From contig CACZYP010000038.1 in NCBI GenBank assembly GCA_902785425.1, forward strand, positions 1 to 32,379: 32,379 nt of DNA. Direction: 5' to 3'. How positions within the stretch are numbered: position 1 is the first letter of the stretch; each line of letters opens with the position of its first letter. Position numbers and translations under genes: made by a program. Shown one piece after another: positions 8,553 through 16,728 of the stretch. The stretch comes from an uncultured Ruminococcus sp. (GTDB taxonomy: Bacteria > Bacillota > Clostridia > Oscillospirales > Acutalibacteraceae). A model generated the notes under the pieces. It was not told the origin of the DNA, ran no database searches, and saw nothing but the letters and a program-made list of their open reading frames with translations.

Positions 8553-9293
8553 ATGGAACTCAACAAGATAATTCGCAGATCGGGGCTGTCTGTGTCTGCA
8601 AGCTATGCACAATTTCTTGCCGATCTTACGGACGCTTTGAAGGACATAAAAGGGATTCTGAAAGAGGAAGTAAAGGAAGAAAAGAATGATGACGGCACTG
8701 TAAAAGAGCCTGCACATACGAGGTTCTACCTTGATTCAACCAAAAAACGATATATAAAAGTTGTCAACGATACTAAAGCAGGCGTAAGAGTTTTCTTTAC
8801 ATGTTCGCCCAACACGATCGATATTGACGGCGGAACGAACAACGCTCCGTATATCTCGTACAACATTGCAAAAACCGCTTACGGTGTGATGTTTACAACG
8901 TTATCGCACTTTTCAAATGCCACGAATGTAGCAAGCGACTCAACGTTTCAAAACTATGTGACTACTTTCAATGATGAAAACGGCAAGGCTGTAAATGGCT
9001 TTGTGTACACGATGAAAGCCGGTAACGAAACAGACAGCACCGATTATCGTGACTGGATCTATTTTTCCACCGAAAAACACAACGTCTTTGAGATGCAGAG
9101 AGGTCATTTTCAGATGCTTGGCAATGATGCAAATCAGACAGTGATGTACAATGCTTCGTCGTATTCACAGCAGCTTACAGCGGAGCATTTATTCAAAAAG
9201 ATACAATCGGAGTCGGGCAGATTCGGAAAGATAAAGCTCGACAACCAGGAGTTTATCAGCGGCAGTCATTTCTGCCTTGAATGTAAATCTTAG
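8553..9293 (+). CDS. Putative tail-tip or fibre protein, unknown family
   Basis: A 246-residue protein that I do not recognise as a named family. It starts at ATG 8553 after GAAGGAGG and directly follows the baseplate-associated gene. The N-terminal 60 residues are helical and charged (LTDALKDIKGILKEEVKEEK), and the remainder is beta-rich and aromatic with no transmembrane segment. A short helical attachment followed by a beta domain, immediately before the holin gene, suggests a fibre or receptor-binding tip. This is inferred from position and composition. The C-terminus has two cysteines (HFCLECKS). Confidence 0.5.
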   Translation: MELNKIIRRSGLSVSASYAQFLADLTDALKDIKGILKEEVKEEKNDDGTVKEPAHTRFYLDSTKKRYIKVVNDTKAGVRVFFTCSPNTIDIDGGTNNAPYISYNIAKTAYGVMFTTLSHFSNATNVASDSTFQNYVTTFNDENGKAVNGFVYTMKAGNETDSTDYRDWIYFSTEKHNVFEMQRGHFQMLGNDANQTVMYNASSYSQQLTAEHLFKKIQSESGRFGKIKLDNQEFISGSHFCLECKS

Positions 9294-9304
9294 GAGGAGA
9301 AACA

Positions 9305-9757
9305 ATGAAAGAGTTATGGACAATGAATCAGATTTCTTTTGCGGCGATCGGCGGCTTTGTAGGCTGGTTTTTAGGCGGCTGTGACGGTTTGCTTTACGCA
9401 CTTTTGGCGTTTGTCGTTATCGACTACATCACGGGTGTTATGTGCGCAATTTTGAATCGTGAGCTTTCAAGCGAGGTAGGTTTCAAGGGCCTGTTTCGCA
9501 AAGTACTCATTTTTCTACTTGTCGGGATCGCAAATATCGTAGATGCAGATGTCATCGGAACAGGCAGTGTGCTCAGAGCCGCTGTCTGTTTTTTCTATCT
9601 CTCAAACGAGGGGCTGTCAATATTGGAGAACGCCGCTATCCTCGGACTGCCGATACCGGAGCAGCTTAAAAAAGTGCTTAAGCAGATAAAAAACAGAGAC
9701 GGAGACGAGAAAAAAACAGAATCGAAAAAGACGACAGCAAGGAGGAAGAAGCAGTGA
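9305..9757 (+). CDS. Phage holin, Cph1/TcdE (toxin secretion/phage lysis) family
   Basis: A 150-residue membrane protein with about three hydrophobic segments (residues 10-30, 33-50 and 68-85) and a highly charged C-terminus (KKTESKKTTARRKKQ). The sequence LLYALLAFVVIDYITGVMCA followed by the VGFKGLFRK loop is diagnostic of the Cph1/TcdE holin family. Holins permeabilise the cytoplasmic membrane so the endolysin can reach the wall. An AGGAGGAG ribosome site precedes ATG 9305. The stop overlaps the endolysin GTG by three bases, so holin and endolysin are co-translated. Confidence 0.92.
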   Translation: MKELWTMNQISFAAIGGFVGWFLGGCDGLLYALLAFVVIDYITGVMCAILNRELSSEVGFKGLFRKVLIFLLVGIANIVDADVIGTGSVLRAAVCFFYLSNEGLSILENAAILGLPIPEQLKKVLKQIKNRDGDEKKTESKKTTARRKKQ

Positions 9758-11196
9758 CGGCAAAGACGATAATTGACAAAGCTCTGTCGTATTTATATAC
9801 ATACGACGGCGGTGCTAACGAAGTCATTTTCAATGACCGTTATTACGGTGAGCACGTTAGTGGCGATCGTTTTCCGTGGTGTTGTGCCTTTATCTGGTGT
9901 ATCTTCAATGAGTGCGGAGCTTCCGATCTGTTTTATGACGGCAAGAAAACGGCGTACTGTCCGACTGTTCATGAGTGGGGAAAAAAGAATAATCTTATTG
10001 TTCCGACAAGCGAAGGTCAGTACGGCGATATCGTGCTTTTCGATTGGAACGGTGACGGCGTAGCAGATCATATCGGACTTATCATTTCTCGCAACGGCAA
10101 CGGTACGTATGAAACAATTGAGGGCAACACCGCATCTTACAATTATACCAACGGCGGCTATGTTCTCAAAATGACGAGGTATTACAGCAGCATAATTGCC
10201 ATTGTCAGACCGCAGTATGATAATAAATTACAGGAAGGAGCATCCACTATGATTAACGGAAAATTCGTGATAGATGTTTCGCAGCACCAGGGCACTATTA
10301 ACTGGAACACTGTTAAGGACAAGATCGACGGCGCTATAATTCGCTGCGGTTACGGCGACGATCTTCCCGAGCAGGACGACACGCAGGCAAGAAACCTCTC
10401 GGAGTGCGAAAGACTCGGAATTCCTCACGGTGTTTATTTGTACTCCTATGCAACGACAGAAGCACAGGCAAAATCGGAGCTTGCTCATGTTCTCCGGCTA
10501 ATAAAAGGGCACAAATTTGAATTGCCCATATTTATCGACGTTGAAGAGAGTGGCACGGAGCAATTTGCTCCGAGAGCCTGCCGTGTTGTCTGCGAAGGAC
10601 TGAAAAAGGCCGGATATATACCCGGCGTCTATTCGTCTTTGTCTTGGTGGAACAGCTGTCTGACCGAGATCAAGGAGTACACACGCTGGGTCGCTCACTG
10701 GAATCCGACCTGCGGTTATACCGGAGATTATCTCATCTGGCAGTATGGAACATCAAAGGTTGACGGTATCAATGGCGAGGTTGACGCCAATTACTATTAC
10801 GGTGATTTCGGCACTAAAATAAATAGTTTGACAACGCCGATACCCACAAAGCCCGACATCATTTATCAAGTCTACACAGACGCATCGGGTTGGCTGCCAA
10901 CAGTCAAAAATCTTGAAGATTACGCAGGTGTTGACGGTCAGACTATTAAGGGGATTCGTGTATTTGCAAATGGCCTTCATCTTGATATTATCACTCACCA
11001 TATGACCAACGGGGCTATCGATAAGCTGACAATCACATCATCGGATCATACAATAAAGTACAGAGTTAGAACTATCGGCTCAAAAGACTATTTTTCGTGG
11101 ATGGAGAACGAAAAAGACACAGGCGGCTCGTCAGACACCTTTGCTGGAGAGGCAGGTAAACCTATCGACAGAGTACAGATCACAGTAACGCAATAA
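9754..11196 (+). CDS. Modular endolysin: CHAP-like amidase/peptidase plus GH25 muramidase
   Basis: A 480-residue cell-wall lytic enzyme with two catalytic parts. Residues about 1-155 form an NlpC/P60 or CHAP-like cysteine domain, with the nucleophile region PWCCAFIW (Cys43/Cys44), a DHIGLI histidine near residue 106 and EGN near 124. Residues about 170-355 are a GH25 muramidase (FVIDVSQHQGTINW, FIDVEES with catalytic Asp and Glu near 262-264, WQYG). Residues about 366-480 look like a C-terminal cell-wall binding region (YQVYTDASGWLPTVKNLEDY). The gene starts at GTG 9754 with GGAGG upstream, overlapping the holin stop. Met166 of the long product has its own strong ribosome site, so a GH25-only isoform is likely. 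A terminator follows. Confidence 0.9.
   Translation: MTAKTIIDKALSYLYTYDGGANEVIFNDRYYGEHVSGDRFPWCCAFIWCIFNECGASDLFYDGKKTAYCPTVHEWGKKNNLIVPTSEGQYGDIVLFDWNGDGVADHIGLIISRNGNGTYETIEGNTASYNYTNGGYVLKMTRYYSSIIAIVRPQYDNKLQEGASTMINGKFVIDVSQHQGTINWNTVKDKIDGAIIRCGYGDDLPEQDDTQARNLSECERLGIPHGVYLYSYATTEAQAKSELAHVLRLIKGHKFELPIFIDVEESGTEQFAPRACRVVCEGLKKAGYIPGVYSSLSWWNSCLTEIKEYTRWVAHWNPTCGYTGDYLIWQYGTSKVDGINGEVDANYYYGDFGTKINSLTTPIPTKPDIIYQVYTDASGWLPTVKNLEDYAGVDGQTIKGIRVFANGLHLDIITHHMTNGAIDKLTITSSDHTIKYRVRTIGSKDYFSWMENEKDTGGSSDTFAGEAGKPIDRVQITVTQ
10232..10251 (+). promoter_or_regulatory. Internal ribosome binding site and ATG within the endolysin gene
   Basis: AGGAAGGAG (10232-10240) lies eight bases before ATG 10249, in frame with the endolysin gene and exactly at the boundary between its CHAP-like and GH25 domains. 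A second polypeptide containing only GH25 plus the C-terminal region would result (about 315 residues). Secondary translation products are known in other modular clostridial and enterococcal endolysins. It could also be a relic of fusion of two once-separate lysin genes. Confidence 0.72.
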
Positions 11197-11211
11197 CATT
11201 ATTCAGAACAG

Positions 11212-11250
11212 ACCACCAAGACATTTACAGCTTTGGTGGTTTGTTTTTTA
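11212..11250 (+). terminator. Intrinsic terminator after the lysis module
   Basis: ACCACCAAG (11212-11220) can pair with CTTTGGTGGT (11231-11240), followed by the T-rich run TTGTTTTTTATT. It ends the late tail and lysis transcript and separates it from the recombinase cluster. Confidence 0.88.
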
Positions 11251-11289
11251 TTGTTAAACATTTTGACTATTACAATGGGGTGAAAGTAT

Positions 11290-11670
11290 ATGAGAAAAAC
11301 GGATAGAGAAAACATCATTCTTTGGAGAACACAGGGTATATCTTATGCCGAAATAGCAAGGCGGTTAAACTTGGCTCGTGATACAGTCAAATCGTTTTGC
11401 ATCAGAAATAAGGTGTATGTAGATTCTCGTGACGATGTTTGTAAGTATTGCGGGAAACCGCTTGTTCAGAAAGAAAAGAGAAAAAGAAAGCTGTTTTGCA
11501 GCAACGAATGCAGGCTTGATTGGTGGCATGAACACCCGGAAAGATTAAGCCGAAAAGCTACCTATAGCTTTGTATGCGCAGGCTGTGGAAAGCCGTTCAC
11601 AGCATACGGAAACGATCACAGAAAGTATTGTACTCATCAATGCTATATCCGTGACAGATTCGGAGGGTAA
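11290..11670 (+). CDS. HTH and double zinc-finger protein of the recombinase cluster
   Basis: A 126-residue basic protein. Residues about 5-38 form a helix-turn-helix (ILWRTQGISYAEIARRLNLA, then RDTVKSFCIRNK), of the sigma-region-4 or Tc3 type. Two Cys4-type zinc sites follow: CKYCGKP...CSNEC (residues about 52-77) and CAGCGKP...CTHQC (about 97-119). It precedes the SHOCT-like gene and the recombinases on the same strand with tight spacing. A DNA-binding accessory or regulatory role for the recombinases is inferred from architecture and neighbourhood; no specific function is known to me. The start is ATG 11290, after GGGGTGAAAGTAT. Confidence 0.7.
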   Translation: MRKTDRENIILWRTQGISYAEIARRLNLARDTVKSFCIRNKVYVDSRDDVCKYCGKPLVQKEKRKRKLFCSNECRLDWWHEHPERLSRKATYSFVCAGCGKPFTAYGNDHRKYCTHQCYIRDRFGG

Positions 11671-11672
11671 TT

Positions 11673-11855
11673 ATGATGACGCAAAAGGAATTCAATGCAG
11701 AACGCCGCTATCAGACGGCTATGATTTATGTGAAGAAGATGCTTGACGAAGGGGTCATATCAAGGGATGATTATGCGACAATTGATACAAAGCTGCTTGA
11801 AAAGTACCGCCCGACTATGTCGACATTATTGTCGGGGAAACCCTTGATAAAGTAG
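11673..11855 (+). CDS. SHOCT-like small protein of the recombinase cluster
   Basis: A 60-residue protein (MMTQKEFNAERRYQTAMIYV...) with a SHOCT-like pattern: a helix, then LDEGVISRDDYATIDTKLLE, then KYRP near the C-terminus. Proteins of this size and pattern are repeatedly encoded directly before serine recombinase pairs in Firmicute mobile elements. The next gene starts 62 bases downstream. ATG 11673 and ATG 11676 are both possible after GGAGGG. A role in oligomerisation or control of recombination is guesswork. Confidence 0.7.
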   Translation: MMTQKEFNAERRYQTAMIYVKKMLDEGVISRDDYATIDTKLLEKYRPTMSTLLSGKPLIK

Positions 11856-11876
11856 CCGATTCGAGTAATATATGTC

Positions 11877-11892
11877 ATAGGCGAAAGCCTAT
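11877..11892 (+). other. GAAA-loop hairpin before the first recombinase
   Basis: ATAGGC and GCCTAT form a 6-bp stem closed by a GAAA tetraloop, with A/T-rich flanks that extend the pairing imperfectly. It lies 12 bases before the AAGGAGG ribosome site of the recombinase. There is no T-run, so it is not a terminator; it could modulate translation or mRNA stability. Confidence 0.5.
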
Positions 11893-11916
11893 ATCATATA
11901 GAAAAGGAGGAGTTTG

Positions 11917-13467
11917 ATGAAGAAAATCACGGTTATAGCACCTGCATCAGATCCGATTCCAAAGAAGAAACGTGTAGCTGCATACGCTCGTGTCTCAATG
12001 GAAACCGAACGGCTTATGCACTCACTGTCACAACAGGTTAGTTACTACAGTGAGTTAATCCAAGCAGATTCCAACTGGGAATACGCAGGGGTGTACGCAG
12101 ATCGTTTTCTTAGCGGTACTTCAACCGAGAAACGGCCTGAATTTCAAAGGCTTGTTCAGGACTGTATGGACGGAAAGATCGATATTGTTCTTTGTAAGAG
12201 TATTTCGAGATTTGCGAGAAATACGGTCGATCTTCTTCAGACGGTCAGACAGCTTAAAGCCAAAGGTATCGATGTTCGTTTTGAGAAAGAGAATATCAGT
12301 ACTCTTTCCGAAAGCGGCGAGATCATGCTTAGTTTACTTGCGTCTTTTGCACAGGAAGAGAGTAAAGGTATCTCGGAAAACTGTAAGTGGGGTATTAGGA
12401 AGAAGTTTGCAGACGGATCGAAAATTCCGTGTAACAAGCATATTCTCGGATATCGTTTTGACGGAGAAAAGTATGCTATAATACCCGAAGAAGCTGAAGC
12501 TGTTCGTTTTATGTTCAACCGATATCTTGAAGGTGTTGGATACCGTACCATTGCCCGGGAATTAACGCAGATGGGGATCAGATCCGTCAAAGGTAATATA
12601 ATCAGCGAAGAATATCCGATTCGGTGTATGTTGACAAACAGGATCTATGTAGGAGATATTGTCTGGCAGAAATCTTATGTTATTGATCCTTTATCACAGA
12701 AAAAGGTCAGGAATAATGGAGTACTGCCGCAGTATCTTATTCAGGACTGCCATGAAGCAATTATCAGCAGGGAGCTTTTTGAAGCAGTTCAGCAGGAAAT
12801 TAAGCGTAAAGGAGCAATCGCATCACGCTCTGCACTTTCTCATAAAATCAAATGTGGTGTTTGCGGACGTTATTATTCTCATAGAAAGAATTATTACAGA
12901 GGCAGAATTATAGGTGAATGGTTTTGCCGAGCAAAAAAAGATAAAGGGTATTGCAATAGTCATTACCTGAACGAAGACAGATTAAAACGCATTATTGCTC
13001 GTTTTCTTGAAATTGATTCATTTGATGATGTCATATTTGAAGATAGGATCAGAGAGATCACAGCATTAAGCGATAAGAGTCTGATCTTTCATTTCAAAGA
13101 TGGGAATGTAAAAGAGTGGCGAAATCTTACTTACGGCACTTGTGATGGGATTGACCGCACTGCTTGTTTTTCTAATATGATAAAGTGTAGTAGCTGTGGC
13201 AATTATTATTTGAGAGCTGTTAATAATGGAAAGCATGTATCGTGGTGTTGCGCCGGAAAACGAAAAAAAGAAACGATGGTCAAAAAACATGGAATCAATT
13301 ACAACGAATCCGACCTTGCAAGGATCTGTGCGTATGTCCTTGAGATGGAAGAGTTTGACGAAACAGAATTTAAGAAAAGTGTGCAGGAGATCATTGTTCA
13401 TGAGAATGGTGATCTACTGTTCCGGTTTAAAGATGGGAGTGAGAAGATTTGGGAAAGAATGTTATAA
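11917..13467 (+). CDS. Large serine recombinase 1, with duplicated zinc-ribbon module
   Basis: A 516-residue site-specific serine recombinase. The resolvase catalytic domain spans about residues 18-160 (RVAAYARVS, nucleophile Ser27; SISRFARNTVDLL; FAQEESKGISEN). The recombinase DNA-binding domain covers about 165-290 (YRTIARELTQMGI, MLTNRIYVGD). The C-terminal third is unusual: a zinc ribbon (CGVCG...CRAKK...C) near 310-345, a LIFHFKDG hairpin, a second ribbon (CSSCG...WCCAGK) near 425-450, and a second LLFRFKDGSE hairpin at the end. The usual long coiled coil is absent. ATG 11917 follows AAGGAGG by six bases. The end overlaps recombinase 2 by 19 bases, so the two are probably made together and may act as a pair. 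Confidence 0.92.
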   Translation: MKKITVIAPASDPIPKKKRVAAYARVSMETERLMHSLSQQVSYYSELIQADSNWEYAGVYADRFLSGTSTEKRPEFQRLVQDCMDGKIDIVLCKSISRFARNTVDLLQTVRQLKAKGIDVRFEKENISTLSESGEIMLSLLASFAQEESKGISENCKWGIRKKFADGSKIPCNKHILGYRFDGEKYAIIPEEAEAVRFMFNRYLEGVGYRTIARELTQMGIRSVKGNIISEEYPIRCMLTNRIYVGDIVWQKSYVIDPLSQKKVRNNGVLPQYLIQDCHEAIISRELFEAVQQEIKRKGAIASRSALSHKIKCGVCGRYYSHRKNYYRGRIIGEWFCRAKKDKGYCNSHYLNEDRLKRIIARFLEIDSFDDVIFEDRIREITALSDKSLIFHFKDGNVKEWRNLTYGTCDGIDRTACFSNMIKCSSCGNYYLRAVNNGKHVSWCCAGKRKKETMVKKHGINYNESDLARICAYVLEMEEFDETEFKKSVQEIIVHENGDLLFRFKDGSEKIWERML

Positions 13468-15032
13468 CCATTCCTGCAACGATAAGCAAGATGACCGCCA
13501 TTCCGCTCGGTGAGACAAGAAAACGCAGAGTTGCCGCTTACGCAAGGGTAAGCACAGATCATGAAGATCAGATATCAAGCTATGAAGCGCAGGTCGATTA
13601 TTACACCAAGTACATCAAAAGCAGGAGTGACTGGGAATTTGCGGGCTTGTTCGCAGATGAGGGACGGTCGGGCGTTTCATACGCAAAAAGAGAAGGCTTC
13701 AAAAGTATGATAGAGACAGCGCTTGATGGTAAGATCGATCTTATTATCACGAAGAGCGTCAGCCGCTTTGCTCGAAATACCGTTGACAGCCTGACCACCA
13801 TCAGAAAGCTCAAAGAACATCACGTTGAGTGTTACTTTGAAAAAGAGAACATCTGGACTTTTGACGAGAAGTGCGAGATACTGCTTACCGTACTCAGTTC
13901 GCTTGCGCAGGAAGAATCTCGTTCGATTTCAGAGAATTGTACATGGGGACAACGAAAAAGATTTCAAGACGGTAAGGTGTCTGTGCCGTTTGCGAGATTT
14001 TTAGGCTACGACCGTGGAGAAAACGGCGAGCTTGTTATCAACGAAGAACAGGCAAAAACTGTACGGAGAATCTACGGGCTTTTCCTAAATGGGTACACCA
14101 CCAACGCTATTGCACGAATACTTACAGCCGATGGTATTCCTTCACCGGGCGGCAAACCGACATGGCACGGCAGTGTAGTAAAAAGTATACTTACGAATGA
14201 GAAATACAAAGGCTCGGCTTTACTTCAGAAGGTATACACCGTGTCATTTTTAACGAAAGAGAAAAGGAAAAACACGGGGCAGGTTCCGCAGTATTATGTA
14301 GAAAACGACCACGAAGCAATAATTGATCCGGTCGCTTTTGAGTTGGTACAGGCGATGATGGACCAAAGAGCCGACAGAAAAATGCAGTATGCAGGTACGG
14401 GAGTATTTGCAGGGAAGATTATATGCTCATGCTGCGGCGGTATCTACGGTTCAAAGGTCTGGCATTCGGGTACGAAGTACCGCAGCGATGTCTGGCGGTG
14501 CAACAACAAATATAAGAAAAAGCAAACGAAGTGCACTACACCAACATTGAAAGAGAAGTATCTCAAGGAATTGTTCGTGCGAGCTTTTAATGAGCTTTTT
14601 AAGGACAAGAACGCTATCATCACGGACTTTGAAGCGATAAAGGACGTAGTGTTCGATACATCGGAGCTTGAATCGGAGCAGGTACGGCTTCAGATCGAGA
14701 TCAATGACATTGCGAAATCTGTAGAAAGCTGCATAGCATTGAATGCCCATATAGCGCAGAACCAGGAAGAATACAGACAGCACTATGAATCATTAGTTGC
14801 AAAGTACGAAAGCGTATCTGCACAACTGCAGAAAGTGTCGGAAGAGATACAGCAGAAAAGAGTGCGCCTTAAGCTGACCGAGCATTTCCTTGAAGAACTC
14901 AGAAAGCAGAAAGGAACGATCACCGAATTCTCACAAGACTTGCTTAACAGCATGGTGGAATCGATAACGGTGTATTCTGTTGAAAGAATTGTGTTCAAGT
15001 TCAAAAACGGCACGGAGATAGAAATGGTATGA
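13449..15032 (+). CDS. Large serine recombinase 2
   Basis: A 527-residue serine recombinase with the full family architecture: catalytic domain about 26-165 (RRVAAYARVSTD, nucleophile Ser35; SVSRFARNTVDSL; LAQEESRSISEN), recombinase domain about 175-300 (TNAIARILTADGI, SILTNEKYKGSALLQKVYT), zinc ribbon about 318-365 (CSCCGG...WRCNN...C) and a coiled coil about 400-490 (KYESVSAQLQKVSEEIQQKR) ending in IVFKFKNGTEIEM. The start appears to be TTG 13449, inside the end of recombinase 1, because it supplies the ITIPAT segment typical of these N-termini and has GGGAGTGAG upstream; ATG 13491 is an alternative. A terminator follows at 15034. Confidence 0.92.
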   Translation: MGKNVITIPATISKMTAIPLGETRKRRVAAYARVSTDHEDQISSYEAQVDYYTKYIKSRSDWEFAGLFADEGRSGVSYAKREGFKSMIETALDGKIDLIITKSVSRFARNTVDSLTTIRKLKEHHVECYFEKENIWTFDEKCEILLTVLSSLAQEESRSISENCTWGQRKRFQDGKVSVPFARFLGYDRGENGELVINEEQAKTVRRIYGLFLNGYTTNAIARILTADGIPSPGGKPTWHGSVVKSILTNEKYKGSALLQKVYTVSFLTKEKRKNTGQVPQYYVENDHEAIIDPVAFELVQAMMDQRADRKMQYAGTGVFAGKIICSCCGGIYGSKVWHSGTKYRSDVWRCNNKYKKKQTKCTTPTLKEKYLKELFVRAFNELFKDKNAIITDFEAIKDVVFDTSELESEQVRLQIEINDIAKSVESCIALNAHIAQNQEEYRQHYESLVAKYESVSAQLQKVSEEIQQKRVRLKLTEHFLEELRKQKGTITEFSQDLLNSMVESITVYSVERIVFKFKNGTEIEMV

Positions 15033-15033
15033 T

Positions 15034-15082
15034 AAAAGCGGGGGATAGGGCTGAAATTCAGCTTTACCTCCCGCTTTTCGTC
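15034..15082 (+). terminator. Intrinsic terminator after recombinase 2
   Basis: AAAAGCGGG (15034-15042) pairs with CCCGCTTTT (15070-15078), with an inner GCTGAAATTCAGC hairpin in the loop. It ends the recombinase transcript before the truncated third recombinase, so that remnant is probably poorly transcribed. Confidence 0.85.
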
Positions 15083-15098
15083 GTTTTGCACAAAAGCG

Positions 15099-15222
15099 AA
15101 ATTGTGTCAATTTATGAGTCTACAATCTAATTATGACAGAATTATGAACAAATGCACCCACCACGGGGGTTTCGTCAAATTGTTTAAGGAAAAATCAAAT
15201 TGTATCAACTTATGAAACTACA
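15099..15222. repeat. Two 26-bp imperfect direct repeats before truncated recombinase 3
   Basis: The two copies lie at 15099-15124 and 15197-15222, 98 bases apart. Both start AAATTGT, contain TCAA...TTATGA and end CTACA, differing at a handful of positions. Between them are ATTATGACAGA (15130) and AATGCACCCA (15151). Both words recur at 31.8-31.94 kb beside another truncated gene. The second copy ends exactly where homology to recombinase 3 begins. Confidence 0.72.
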
Positions 15223-16601
15223 TAGATGAAGGTATTTCGGCCGTGAATACTCGCCGCAGAGAAGGCTTTAACCGTATGATAGCAGAGGCGTGTGCGGGAA
15301 AAATCGACCTTATTATCACAAAGAGCGTGAGCCGTTTTGCTCGAAATACAGTTGACAGCCTTACCAACATCAGAAAGCTGAAGGAGCATGGTACTGAGGT
15401 CTATTTTGAAAAAGAGGGTATCTGGACTTTCGATCCAAGTGTGGAGATTCTTTTGACCGTCTTATCCAGCTTATCACAAGAAGAATCACGTTCTATCTCC
15501 GAAAATGTAACGTGGGGTAAGCGTAAGGCTATGCAGGACGGACATTTCGGGCTGCCGTGGTCGAGCTTTCTCGGATACGAAAAAGGGGAGGACGGTCTGC
15601 CGAAAATCGTTCCCGAAGAGGCAGAGATCGTAAGATTTATTTTCTCTCTGTACATGAACGGCGGCACCTACCATTCTATTGCGAGAGAATTAACAGCGAG
15701 AGGGATAAAGACACCAAGAGGCAAGGACAAGTGGCAGCCTGTTACGGTCAGAAATATTCTTACTAATGAAACATACAGAGGTTCCAAGCGATTACAAAAG
15801 ACATTTTGCACAAACTATCTCACCAAGAAAAAGAAAGCTAACGAAGGCGAATTGCCGATGTACTACATCGAAGAGAGCCACGAGCCGATTATCCCTCCAG
15901 ACGAGTTTGACGCTGTGCAAGTTGAGATCGAACGTAGAAAAGAAATGGGCGGTGCGGTTCGTTCTTTGAGTCCATTTTCATCGAAGATTATTTGTGGTGA
16001 CTGCGGTGCATATTTCGGCAAGAAAACTTGGTCGTCAAACAACGAAAAGTACCGCAGATCAGTATGGAGATGTAACGCTCGTTACGAAACGAAGGGTCAA
16101 CGTACCTGCAGGACAAGTCATATAACCGAAGAAGAATTAGAGCATAAATTCGTCGAAGCCTTCAATGAGTTAGTACAAAACAAAAAGTCTATTATTGACG
16201 ACTGTAAAACGGCACAAAGGCTTCTTTGCGATACTGCCGAGATAGATAAGCAGATCGCAGAAGCAGAGAGCGAACGGAGTCTTGTTGAAGGTATCGCAAT
16301 GCAGGCGATCAACGACAACAAGCGCCATGCGGTCAATCAGACGGAGTGGCTGCAGCACAATGAAAAGTATCTGAAAAGGTATGATGAGCTGAACGAGCTT
16401 ATTGAACGGCTCGAAAAAGAAAAGACTGAAAGGCTAAACCGTTCACAGGTCATAAAGCGGTTTATAAGGCGTATTTCAAAGGAAAGCATTATAAGCAGCT
16501 TTGATGTTGATCTGTGGTCTGCATCGGTTGAAAGCGTGACTGTTGGTATTGACGGGAAATTGACATTCCGATTTAAGAACGGTGCGGAGATAAAAGTTTA
16601 A
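15216..16601 (+). pseudogene. Large serine recombinase 3, 5'-truncated (no catalytic serine)
   Basis: About 460 residues of a serine recombinase. Homology to recombinase 2 begins at DEGISAVNTRRREGF (from about 15225) and continues through SVSRFARNTVDSL, LSQEESRSISEN, the recombinase domain, a zinc ribbon (CGDCG...WRCNARY...C) and a coiled coil, ending LTFRFKNGAEIKV. About the first 70 residues, including the YxRVS serine motif, are missing. An in-frame TGA at 15213 blocks extension upstream, so GTG 15243 would give a catalytically dead protein. The break coincides with the end of a 26-bp repeat. It could still bind DNA through its C-terminal part, but I treat it as a remnant. Confidence 0.88.
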
Positions 16602-16610
16602 TAGTGTAAA

Positions 16611-16651
16611 AAAACGGCACTTAGGTCTAATGACCCGAGTGCCGTTTTTTT
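16611..16651. terminator. Bidirectional terminator between recombinase 3 and lysR
   Basis: AAAACGGCACT (16611-16621) and AGTGCCGTTTT (16638-16648) form an 11-bp stem, with GGTC/GACC pairing inside the loop. A-rich and T-rich flanks give U-tracts in both directions, so it can serve both convergent transcripts. Confidence 0.88.
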
Positions 16652-16728
16652 GTTTAGGACACTTATTGGCAAATTGATAACTTTTATGATGTTCGGTTAG
16701 ATTCTCAAAAAGTATTGTGTTAAGTTTT

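Noticed and set aside
1-16601. Complete phage genome
   Set aside because: Tail, lysis and recombinase genes are present, but terminase, portal, protease, capsid and connector genes are all absent.
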